From Streptomyces griseoflavus (GTDB lineage: Bacteria > Actinomycetota > Actinomycetes > Streptomycetales > Streptomycetaceae): DNA of 64,000 nucleotides. How positions within the stretch are numbered: the first letter of the stretch is position 1; each line of letters begins with the position of its first letter. The DNA is taken from assembly GCF_014649995.1 (NCBI RefSeq), contig NZ_BMUC01000017.1, positions 86,929 to 150,928 of the forward strand, given 5' to 3'. Under the pieces are notes generated by a model. It did not search any database, was not told where the DNA came from, and was given only the letters and a program-made list of their open reading frames with translations. This document shows positions 35,519-42,543 of this stretch, in pieces. A program made the translations under genes and the position numbers.

Positions 35519-36088
35519 TCAGAGGCCGCCCATCGGCTCGATGTCGACCCGCACCGGCGTCCCCCACACGCGCAGCACCTCGTAGTCGGTGAACTCGTGC
35601 ACGATGCGGTACGCCATGGCGGCGCGGGGCCCGCGCCGCTGCGCCGCGATGAACAGCTCGGCCTCGCGCCGGTCCCGGCGCGGGGTCCCGCACAACTGCC
35701 ACGTCTGTCCGTTCCACAGCTCCGGCAGCCAGCGCTGCTGCGGCTGCGGCCGGTCCCCGCGCACCCCGTACCGGGACGGCGCGGGCTCGGCGGGCCGGGC
35801 CTGCGGTGCGGGGCCGTTGAACTCGGCGCGGCGGGCGGCACGGCGCCGGGTCTCGCAGAGCAGGCACAGGTCGGGGGCGCTCTTGTCGACCGGCCCCGTG
35901 GGGTGCTCGGCGCAGCGGGTGCTGGGCGCGGCCGTGGTGACGCTCTCCTCCAGCAGGTCCAGGGCCCGCCGCAGGTCGTCCTTCACTTCGTGCAGCCGGG
36001 TGTCCGAGGTGTCGGCGGACAGTGCCTCGCCGTGCTCACCCAGGACACGCAGGGCTCGGCCCAGGACTTTGAGCTGCGCGTGGTTCAT
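35519..36088 (-). CDS. Hypothetical protein with a putative zinc site
   Basis: No family is recognised. Residues 1-50 of this 189-residue protein are helical and Leu/Glu-rich (KVLGRALRVLGEHGEAL). A CxxH...CxxC arrangement (C59, H62, C75, C78) looks like a small zinc ribbon. After a Pro/Arg linker comes a C-terminal domain of about 75 residues (WLPELWNGQTWQLCGTPRRD to the end) with strand-rich sequence. No membrane segment. It is followed on the same strand by nothing close and preceded by murQ's end (54 bp away), so cotranscription with murQ is not excluded. Confidence 0.72.
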   Translation of the reverse strand: MNHAQLKVLGRALRVLGEHGEALSADTSDTRLHEVKDDLRRALDLLEESVTTAAPSTRCAEHPTGPVDKSAPDLCLLCETRRRAARRAEFNGPAPQARPAEPAPSRYGVRGDRPQPQQRWLPELWNGQTWQLCGTPRRDRREAELFIAAQRRGPRAAMAYRIVHEFTDYEVLRVWGTPVRVDIEPMGGL

Positions 36089-36142
36089 GGTGGGTTCTCC
36101 GGGTGGGGGACTGCTCCAGTATCCATCCCGGCGTGGCCCGCG

Positions 36143-37078
36143 TCAGCCGGCCGCCGCCGCCAGCGCCGCGCGCAGGTGGCCGCCGGACTCGGTGAGGAGC
36201 CGGGCCGCGGTGGGGCCGTCCACTCCGGCCAGGACGACCAGGATCGCGGGTTTCACCTCGCCGTCCGTGGCGGCCAGGGCCCGCTCCACGGCGTCGTCGT
36301 CCGCTCCCGTCACCTGGGCGACGATCCGCCGGGAGCGGGCGCGCAGCTTCTCGTTCGAGGCGCGGACGTCGACCATCAGGTTCCCGTACGTCTTGCCCAG
36401 CCGGATCATCGTGATCGTCGACAGCATGTTCAGCACGAGCTTCTGGGCCGTGCCGGCCTTGAGGCGGGTGGAGCCGGTGAGGAACTCCGGGCCGACGACC
36501 ACCTCGATGCCGTGGTCGGCCGCCGCCGCCAGCGCGCTCCCCTGGTTGCAGGACAGTCCGACGGTGAGGGCGCCGCGTCCGCGGGCGTACGCGACGGCGC
36601 CGATCGCGTACGGGGTGCGCCCGGAGGCGGAGATCCCGACCACCGTGTCGTCGGCGGTCAGCTCCAGCGCGGCGAGGTCGGCCGCGGCGAGCTCCTCGGA
36701 GTCCTCGGCGCCCTCGACGGAGGTGACCAGGGCGCCCGGGCCGCCGGCGATCAGGCCGACGACCTGGTCCGGGTCGGTGTTGAAGGTCGGCGGGCACTCG
36801 GAGGCGTCCAGCACGCCCAGCCGCCCGGCGGTGCCCGCGCCGGCGTACACCAGCCGCCCGCCGCGGGCCATCCGCTCGGCGACGGCGTCGATGGCGGCGG
36901 CGATCACCGGTACCTGCCCGGCCACGGCGCCGGCCACGGCGGCGTCCTCGCCGTTCATCAGGCGGGCGATGTCGAGGGTGGGCAGCCGGTCGACGTCCGC
37001 CAGTTCCGGCCGGTACGCCTCGGTCGTCAGCGTCTCCAGCTGGGAGCGGACGTCGCGGTGGTGGGAGGCAGCAGGCAT
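36143..37078 (-). CDS. murQ: N-acetylmuramic acid 6-phosphate etherase
   Basis: The 311-residue SIS-domain enzyme cleaves the lactyl ether of N-acetylmuramic acid-6-phosphate, giving N-acetylglucosamine-6-phosphate for cell-wall recycling. Typical sections are RLVYAGAGTAGRLGVLDASE, the conserved ECPPTF, VVGISASGRTPYAIGA and KAGTAQKLVLNMLST. The product feeds NagA, encoded about 14 kb away in this window. The frame opens at 37189, but the ATG at 37078 starts the family N-terminus and has GGAAAG upstream. A MurR-type regulator gene precedes it on the same strand with a gap of 124 bp. Confidence 0.93.
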   Translation of the reverse strand: MPAASHHRDVRSQLETLTTEAYRPELADVDRLPTLDIARLMNGEDAAVAGAVAGQVPVIAAAIDAVAERMARGGRLVYAGAGTAGRLGVLDASECPPTFNTDPDQVVGLIAGGPGALVTSVEGAEDSEELAAADLAALELTADDTVVGISASGRTPYAIGAVAYARGRGALTVGLSCNQGSALAAAADHGIEVVVGPEFLTGSTRLKAGTAQKLVLNMLSTITMIRLGKTYGNLMVDVRASNEKLRARSRRIVAQVTGADDDAVERALAATDGEVKPAILVVLAGVDGPTAARLLTESGGHLRAALAAAAG

Positions 37079-37202
37079 GGGTGACTTTCCGGTTCGGGGT
37101 GGGGCTCGGGACCCGGGGCGTGGGACTGTGCCGGCACGCGGCTCCGCCTGGTGGGGCGCCGACGGCCGCGGACGAACTCGGACGACCACGACGGCGCGGG
37201 CC

Positions 37203-38138
37203 CTACGGGCCCCTGCGAGCCGCCCGGTGCCGGTGCGCCAGCGCCTCGTACGACGCGGCCAGCGCCGGCGCCGCCGCGTCGTACGTCCGCTGGGCGACCC
37301 CCACGAACAGGCAGTCCACGACCAGCAGCTGACCCGTCCGGGAGGACATCGCGGCGGGGCGCAGTTCGCTCTCGCGGGCCGTGGACGTGGTCAGGACGTG
37401 GTCGGCGTACTGGGTGACGGGACTGTCCGGGCGGCCGGTGACCGCGACGGTGGTCGCCCCGTGCTCGAAGGCCACCCGGAGCGGTTCTATGACGTCCCCG
37501 GTGGTCCCGGAGTGGGTGACGGCGATCGCCACGTCACCCGGGCGGAGCTGCACCGCGTTGGTGACGGCGAGGTGCGGGTCGCTGTGGGCGTGCGCCAGCA
37601 GGCCTATGCGCAGCAGCTTCTGGGTGAGGTCCTGGGCGACGAGACCGGACGCGCCGACACCGTACACATCGGTGCGGCGGGCGCCGGCCAGGGCGGTCAC
37701 GGCCGCGGCGAGCTGCACGGTGTCCAGTCCGGCCGCCGTGTCGGCGAGGGTCTGCTGCTCGTCGTAGGCGAGCTTGGCCACGACGTCGGCTATCGGGTCG
37801 TCCACCGCGATGTCGGTGGTGATGGCGGGCGCGCGCCCGGACTGCTGCTGGGCGGCGAGACCGGCCAGCGCCAGGCGCAGGTCGCGGTAGCCGGGGTAGC
37901 CGAGCAGGCGGGCGGTGCGGACGACGGTGGCCTCGCTGGTGCCGGTGAGCTCGGCGAGTTTGGTGACCGTGAGGGCGGCGCAGCCGGCCGGGTCGTCGGC
38001 GACGGCCTCGGCGACCCGCTGCATGGAGCGGGTCATCGACGGCGCCAGCGTGCGCACCTTGGCCGCGAGGGCGGCGGGCGCGGGCGGCGCGGGAGCGGTG
38101 CCGCCGCTTCCGAAAATTTCCTTCACGTCATCGGTCAC
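37203..38138 (-). CDS. MurR/RpiR-family transcriptional regulator
   Basis: The regulator has an N-terminal RpiR HTH (VAEAVADDPAGCAALTVTKL, with the recognition helix in GTSEATVVRTARLLG) and a C-terminal SIS sugar-phosphate-binding domain (VYGVGASGLVAQDLTQKL, AVTHSGTTGDVIEPL). Location before murQ suggests that it senses MurNAc-6-phosphate and controls murQ. A longer frame opens at 38186, but it would run through the promoter. The GTG at 38138 lies seven bases after a good -10 box, which suggests a leaderless message of 311 residues. A perfect 6-bp inverted repeat over the -10 box points to autorepression. Confidence 0.87.
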   Translation of the reverse strand: MTDDVKEIFGSGGTAPAPPAPAALAAKVRTLAPSMTRSMQRVAEAVADDPAGCAALTVTKLAELTGTSEATVVRTARLLGYPGYRDLRLALAGLAAQQQSGRAPAITTDIAVDDPIADVVAKLAYDEQQTLADTAAGLDTVQLAAAVTALAGARRTDVYGVGASGLVAQDLTQKLLRIGLLAHAHSDPHLAVTNAVQLRPGDVAIAVTHSGTTGDVIEPLRVAFEHGATTVAVTGRPDSPVTQYADHVLTTSTARESELRPAAMSSRTGQLLVVDCLFVGVAQRTYDAAAPALAASYEALAHRHRAARRGP

Positions 38139-38141
38139 GAA

Positions 38142-38174
38142 ATGAAAGATATTTTCATCCGGCCCTGTGGTCAA
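38142..38174 (-). promoter_or_regulatory. Leaderless promoter and operator of the MurR-like gene
   Basis: On the minus strand, TTGACC (38174-38169), a 17-bp spacer and TATCTT (38151-38146) form a strong promoter. It starts transcription at about the GTG of the regulator. The operator-like repeat ATGAAA-N5-TTTCAT (38142-38158) covers the -10 box. Confidence 0.7.
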
Positions 38175-38194
38175 GAGTGCGCACAATAGGGGGC

Positions 38195-38596
38195 ATGGAC
38201 CCCGAGCACCACGGCGAACCCGGCGCCCACCCGGTCGGCACCCTCGAACAAGCCTTGCACGCGGCGCGTGCCCTCGTGCTGGCCGATCTGGTCGCGCGGG
38301 AGGTCGCCGAGGCGGACGTGGTGTCCCTGGTCGAGGACTCCGTGTCGCACCGGCGCTGGTGGGTCGAACAGTGGCCGGAGGGTGCCGGGTTCCTCGCCGG
38401 GCTGGTCGCCCAGGACGTGCAGGACGCCCTGCTGGAGCGGTACGGGCGCTGGCCGCTGTGCCCGGTGTGCGGCACGGGCGACCCGCACGCGCTGGAGGTG
38501 GAGCCGGAACTAGGCCCCGATCCGCACTGGGTGTGCCACAAGGCGGGCGTCAGGGTCGCGGCGGTCGGCGGACTGGGCGGAGCGGTGGCCCGGTGA
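38195..38596 (+). CDS. Hypothetical protein with a C-terminal zinc-ribbon-like motif
   Basis: No named family is recognised. Residues 1-85 of this 133-residue protein form helices rich in Ala, Glu and Leu. The C-terminus has C89-x-x-C92 (LCPVCGTGDPH) and C114-H115 (HWVCHKAG), like a zinc ribbon. A -10-like CACAAT ends seven bases before the ATG, so the message may be leaderless. The stop overlaps the GTG of the next gene (GTGA), so the two are translationally coupled. It is divergent from the MurR-like regulator and could share its operator. Confidence 0.78.
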   Translation: MDPEHHGEPGAHPVGTLEQALHAARALVLADLVAREVAEADVVSLVEDSVSHRRWWVEQWPEGAGFLAGLVAQDVQDALLERYGRWPLCPVCGTGDPHALEVEPELGPDPHWVCHKAGVRVAAVGGLGGAVAR

Positions 38597-38877
38597 CGGT
38601 GTACATCGACCCGCCCACCTGGCCGGGCCACGGCCGGCTCTGGTCGCATCTGGTGAGCGACGTCTCGTACGCGGAGCTGCACCTGTTCGCCGACGGGCTG
38701 GGCGTTCCGCGGCGCGCCTTCGAACGCGACCACTACGACATCCCCCGGCACCGGTACGCCGACGCGGTGCGGGCGGGGGCGGTCGAGGTCAGCAGCCGCG
38801 AGGTGGTGCGGCTGCTGCACGCGGCGGGCCTGCGGCGGCGCAAGGGAACGGCGGCGGCTCAGCCGCGGAGTGCGTAG
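38593..38877 (+). CDS. DUF4031 domain-containing protein
   Basis: The 94-residue protein matches DUF4031, a small family whose core is VYIDPPTWPGHGRLWSHLVSD followed by ELHLFADGLGVPRRAFERDHYD. It is basic at the C-terminus. Function is unknown; Asp, His and Arg residues are well spread for a possible nuclease or nucleotide-binding fold, but this is a guess. The GTG start overlaps the previous stop by the GTGA arrangement. The last 19 bases overlap the end of the convergent MDMPI-GNAT gene. Confidence 0.85.
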   Translation: MTVYIDPPTWPGHGRLWSHLVSDVSYAELHLFADGLGVPRRAFERDHYDIPRHRYADAVRAGAVEVSSREVVRLLHAAGLRRRKGTAAAQPRSA

Positions 38878-39926
38878 GTGATCTGCCCCGCGTCCTCGCC
38901 GGCCCGGGTGAAGCCGGCGCGGGCCACGACGTTCCGCGAGGGCACGTTCTCCCGCTCGACGACGGCGACCACCGTCCGCACGCCGTCCTGATCCAGCGCC
39001 CAGTGCGACAGCGTGCGCAGCGCCTCGGTGGCGTAGCCGTTGCCGCGTGCTCCGGGGACGAGGTCGTAGCCGATCTCGACCCGGCCGTCGGCGTCGGGGA
39101 CGCCGTGGAAGCCCATCGCGCCCACCGCGCGGTCGTCCTCGCGCCGGACCAGCACGTACATGCCCCACTCGGGGTGGAACGCGCCTTCCTCGTACTGCTT
39201 CACCGTGATCCCGGCGCCCTCGCGGGTGCCCTCGGCGGCGGCCCCGCCGATCCAGTCGTACCCGCCGTCGCCCGCGAGGGACAGATCGGCGGCGGTGGCC
39301 GGGGTGACGCCCTCCAGGGTGAGCCGTTCCGCGCCGAGCACCGGGTTGTTGCTCCACTTCCACCCGGTGACCGGCTCCCGGCCCGGCAGGTCGCCGCGCC
39401 CGGTGGCCCACAGCAGGGTCGGCCACGGCTCCCGGCCGGGCCGGACCCGGGGGAAGATCCGGGTCAGCACGAAGGAGGCGAGTCCGGCGGGCGGTTCGTG
39501 GTCGATGCCCAGCCCTTCGGCGATGTCGTGGGTGTGCAGCAGCACCTCGGCCACCCCCATCGCGGCGAAGCCCTCACGGTTCGCGTGCCCGAAGGGGTGC
39601 GGGTGGAAGGCGCGGACCGGGCGGGGTGTGGTGCGGACGGCGGCGGCGAGCAGGGCGCCGGTCGTGGTGATCACCTGGAGGACGCCGGTGTTGCCGGTGT
39701 CCTCGTCGAGTCCGAAGCCGAAGGGCACGTAGGCGTCCTGCGCCCGGCCGGCGAGCTGTGCCGCGTAGGCGACGAGGTCGCTCGCGATGTGCTCCGCCGT
39801 CCTCCGGCAGCTCCACTCCAGCCGCCCGGCCCTCACCTCTTCCCAGTTCCGGTCGGTGACCGCCCCCAGCGCCGTCACGCAGTACGCGACGGCTTCCTCC
39901 ACCTGTTCCGCTCCCACAGCACGCAT
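38859..39926 (-). CDS. Fused MDMPI-like (DinB) and GNAT acetyltransferase protein
   Basis: This 355-residue protein joins two domains usually found apart. Residues about 1-215 form a four-helix metal-binding domain of the mycothiol-dependent maleylpyruvate isomerase type, with likely metal ligands H46 (TAEHIASDL) and H131/H133/D134 (LLHTHDIAEGL). Residues about 218-355 form a RimJ/RimL-like GNAT: GRVEIGYDLVPGARGNGYA supplies the acetyl-CoA loop (R294-x-x-G-x-A), followed by NVPSRNVVARAGFTRAGE. The frame is continuous with no stop or shift. It may couple thiol chemistry with acetyl transfer; no substrate is known. The ATG at 39926 starts the first domain directly. Confidence 0.85.
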   Translation of the reverse strand: MRAVGAEQVEEAVAYCVTALGAVTDRNWEEVRAGRLEWSCRRTAEHIASDLVAYAAQLAGRAQDAYVPFGFGLDEDTGNTGVLQVITTTGALLAAAVRTTPRPVRAFHPHPFGHANREGFAAMGVAEVLLHTHDIAEGLGIDHEPPAGLASFVLTRIFPRVRPGREPWPTLLWATGRGDLPGREPVTGWKWSNNPVLGAERLTLEGVTPATAADLSLAGDGGYDWIGGAAAEGTREGAGITVKQYEEGAFHPEWGMYVLVRREDDRAVGAMGFHGVPDADGRVEIGYDLVPGARGNGYATEALRTLSHWALDQDGVRTVVAVVERENVPSRNVVARAGFTRAGEDAGQITYALRG

Positions 39927-39936
39927 GCGGGGCAGG

Positions 39937-40599
39937 CTAGGCGGGCGGCGCCGCCGGGGTCGACAGCATTTCCAGCTCGCCGCGCAGGTTGTAGCGGGCG
40001 GTGGCCTCCCAGTGCTCCTGCCCGTGCGGGGTGCGGAACAGCCGTGGCAGGGCGAGGAGTTGCCGCAGCACGTCGGACCGGCCGGCACGGAACGCGTCGT
40101 TCGGCACGAAGGCGTACTCCTCGCGGACGGCGGCGGTGTAGGCGGCGTACGACGACGGCGGCGCGGCGAGGATCGCCAGGTCGGCGTCGCACAGCACCTG
40201 GCCGTCGCGGTCGTCGTCGGCCGGGTCGTGCGTGACGGTGAGCCGCACCAGCCGGGCCACTTCGGCGGTCCTGTCCGCGGACACCCCGGCCTCGGGGAGC
40301 GCCCGCTCGGCGAGCCGGGCGGACCGCTCCTCGTTCTCCGACCGCTCCGGCAGGTACACGGCGTCGTGGAACCAGGCGGCGAGCCGTACGACGTCCGGGT
40401 CCGCCGCGTGGTCCGCCAGCTCGTCGACGTGGTCGAGGACCGCCGTGAGGTGGGTGAGCGTGTGGTAGTGCCGCTGCGGTTCCCGCCAGCGCCCGAGCAG
40501 GTCGTCCGCGTACGGCAGCGGGTCGGGGCCGCCGCCGGGCCCGCGGGCCCCTTCCAGGGCGCGGGCGAAACGGGCACGGAGGGCTTCGGTGTCGGCCAT
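39937..40599 (-). CDS. HD-domain metal-dependent phosphohydrolase-like protein
   Basis: The 220-residue protein has the short HD fold common in actinobacteria. H46 and H50 are in HYHTLTHL, H78-D79 in AAWFHDAVY, and a downstream acidic residue is in LCDADLAIL. These fit a metal-dependent phosphohydrolase, though many in this subfamily have no known substrate. The gene ends 11 bp before the MDMPI-GNAT gene on the same strand and is probably cotranscribed with it. The start is the first ATG. The upstream divergent region is full of hairpins. Confidence 0.85.
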   Translation of the reverse strand: MADTEALRARFARALEGARGPGGGPDPLPYADDLLGRWREPQRHYHTLTHLTAVLDHVDELADHAADPDVVRLAAWFHDAVYLPERSENEERSARLAERALPEAGVSADRTAEVARLVRLTVTHDPADDDRDGQVLCDADLAILAAPPSSYAAYTAAVREEYAFVPNDAFRAGRSDVLRQLLALPRLFRTPHGQEHWEATARYNLRGELEMLSTPAAPPA

Positions 40600-40911
40600 G
40601 GCCCCATTGTCCCCTCGGCCCCTCCGTCCCCGGGAGGGGTCACGGGTCCCGGCCGGCCGAGCAGCGGCGGACGTTGACTGCGTATCCGTAGACAGCCCAG
40701 GTGCCTCACCTGGGCGGCCGGAGCGCGGGCGGGCACGACGGCGTGATCGTCATGAGCGGAACCGGAACCGTCGCCGGTTCCGGACGTCCGGACCGGCTCG
40801 CGACGCCGGGCGCGCGCGGCCCGCCGCCGGCCTCCGGCCTCCGGTGAAGGAAGAGGGCTTGCCGGTGCCGGGGGGCACCGGCAAGCCCTTCCTCGCACTA
40901 GCGTGTTGGAC
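40600..40911. other. Hairpin-rich divergent intergenic region
   Basis: 312 bases without a gene. Three inverted repeats are clear: CCCAGGTG/CACCTGGG (40696-40714), GGAACCGG/CCGGTTCC (40758-40781), and a perfect 16-bp stem with loop GGGG at 40854-40889 (arm AGGGCTTGCCGGTGCC). The last ends 22 bp before the MDMPI gene, so it could fold in that gene's leader. Confidence 0.65.
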
Positions 40912-41592
40912 ATGACGACTCCTGCGGATGTGCACGACGTGCGAGACCCGGAACTGCCCGGGCGGCTGCTGGCCGTCGAGCGGGACGCGTTCGTCCCGCT
41001 GTTGCGGCAGCGGGCCGACGCGGACTTCGCGCTGCCGGTGGCGGCGTGTCCCGGCTGGACGGTGCGGGATGTGCTGGCGCACTGCTCGGCGGCCCTGTCG
41101 CGGGTGGTGGAGAGCCGGTTCGAGAGGGGGGTGTTCTCGCCCGAGAGCAACGAGCGGGACATCGCGGAGCGCGCGGAGTGGACGAACGCCCGGGTCGTGG
41201 ACGAGCTGGAGCGCGGGATGACCGAGGCCGGGCCGCTGATCGCCAAGGCGGGCGGGGTCCTGGACGTCCTCGCGCTGGGCGAGTGGGTGCACACCGGGGA
41301 CGTGCGGGTCGCGCTCGGTGAGCAGGGCGCGTACGCGGGCGCGGGGCTGCCGTACGCGCTGGAGCTGCTGGCGCAGGTCACCTGCCTCAAGGGCCACCTC
41401 TCCCTCCACGCCGATCTCGACGACGCCGACGAGCCGCTGCGGCTGGGCGGCACCTCGGGGGAGCGCCCCCCGGCCCGCTTCATCGGGGACGGTCCGACGC
41501 TCGTCCGGCTGTACGCGGGGCGCCCCGTGGACGGGGCCTCGTACGAGCTGGCGGGGGCGGAGGCGGCGGAGCTGAACATCTTCGGGGACTGA
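40912..41592 (+). CDS. Maleylpyruvate isomerase family mycothiol-dependent enzyme
   Basis: The 226-residue protein has the MDMPI N-terminal four-helix domain (CPGWTVRDVLAHCSAALSRV, with metal ligand H57). EWVHTGDVRVALG provides H127 and D130. The C-terminal part ends with a sterol-carrier-like beta strand region (LYAGRPVDGASYELAG). Such proteins use mycothiol as cofactor for isomerase or transferase reactions, but most have no proven substrate. The ATG at 40912 has only a weak GGA; a TTG at 40903 is less likely. A second MDMPI-like domain lies in the fused gene nearby, divergent from this one. Confidence 0.87.
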   Translation: MTTPADVHDVRDPELPGRLLAVERDAFVPLLRQRADADFALPVAACPGWTVRDVLAHCSAALSRVVESRFERGVFSPESNERDIAERAEWTNARVVDELERGMTEAGPLIAKAGGVLDVLALGEWVHTGDVRVALGEQGAYAGAGLPYALELLAQVTCLKGHLSLHADLDDADEPLRLGGTSGERPPARFIGDGPTLVRLYAGRPVDGASYELAGAEAAELNIFGD

Positions 41593-41642
41593 GCGGCGGC
41601 CCGACCGGGGGCCGTCGGGCGGGGAGCGGGGCGTAGGGTTGG

Positions 41643-41658
41643 ATTGGACTAGACCTGT
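41643..41658. promoter_or_regulatory. DasR-like site upstream of cutC
   Basis: Read on the minus strand, ACAGGTCTAGTCCAAT differs by one base from the nagK site 1 (23206-23221). It lies about 65 bp before cutC. A further palindrome GGACAG-GT-CTGTCC follows at 41662-41675. Confidence 0.6.
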
Positions 41659-41721
41659 AGTGGACAGGTCTGTCCTGTAGCAGCCGACCGAGCCACGACC
41701 GAGCCCGAGGAATGGGGTCCC

Positions 41722-42411
41722 ATGAGCAAGCGTGCAGTCCTGGAGGTGATCGCCCTCGATGCCGAGGACGCGGTGGCCGCCCAGGCCGGAGGTGCGGACC
41801 GCCTCGAGCTGGTGACGGACATGGCCGCCGACGGGCTCACGCCGGCGGCCACGACCGTCGCGGCGATCCGGGCGGCCGTGGACATCCCGGTGCGGGTGAT
41901 GCTGCGGCTCGCCGACGGGTTCGCCGCGGGGGACGCCTCGCGGCTGGTGGCCGCGGCGGGCGAGATGCGGGAGGCCGGGGCGGAGGAGTTCGTGCTCGGG
42001 TTCCTCGACGCGGACGGGGGCGTGGACCTGGGGGCGGTGGAGCGGGTCGCGGGGGCGCTGGAGGGGTGCCGGTGGACGTTCCACCGGGCCATCGACCGCG
42101 CCGCCGACCGGGGTGCGCTGCGGAAGCAGCTCGCGGACTTCCCCGGGCTGGACACGTATCTGACGGCCGGGGCGGCCGCGGGTGTGGACGCCGGTCTGCC
42201 GACGCTGCTCGCGGAGGCGGAGCGCCGGGGTGAGCCGGGGTACGAGCAGCAGCTGCTGGTGGGTGGCGGGCTGCGCCTGGAGCACGTGCCGGTGCTGCTG
42301 GCGGCGGGGATCGACGGGTTCCACATCGGCGGGGCCGCCCGGCCGGGCGGCTGGGACGGTCCGGTGTCGGCGGAGGCCGTGGGGGAGTGGCGGCGGGTGC
42401 TGGGGGGCTGA
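41722..42411 (+). CDS. cutC: CutC-family protein
   Basis: The 229-residue TIM-barrel protein matches CutC: LEVIALDAEDAVAAQAGGAD, then RLELVTDMAADGLTPA, TFHRAIDRAADR, and GIDGFHIGGAAR. CutC was linked to copper handling in E. coli, but that role has been questioned and no reaction is settled. The conserved arginine and acidic residues at the barrel mouth suggest a small-molecule site. The ATG has GAGGAATGGG upstream. A DasR-like operator in front hints at aminosugar control, unexpected for a copper gene. Confidence 0.9.
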   Translation: MSKRAVLEVIALDAEDAVAAQAGGADRLELVTDMAADGLTPAATTVAAIRAAVDIPVRVMLRLADGFAAGDASRLVAAAGEMREAGAEEFVLGFLDADGGVDLGAVERVAGALEGCRWTFHRAIDRAADRGALRKQLADFPGLDTYLTAGAAAGVDAGLPTLLAEAERRGEPGYEQQLLVGGGLRLEHVPVLLAAGIDGFHIGGAARPGGWDGPVSAEAVGEWRRVLGG

Positions 42412-42543
42412 GCGTTCGCTCCTTCGTCGGCGGGCGCCGGGGCCGGACGGGGACGGGTCGCGCGGCCCGGCGTTCACGGGACGCCTCCCCCGCCGCCCAC
42501 CCGTGCCGCACGACCAACCGTGACGAGCGGGGAGCGGTGGTGG

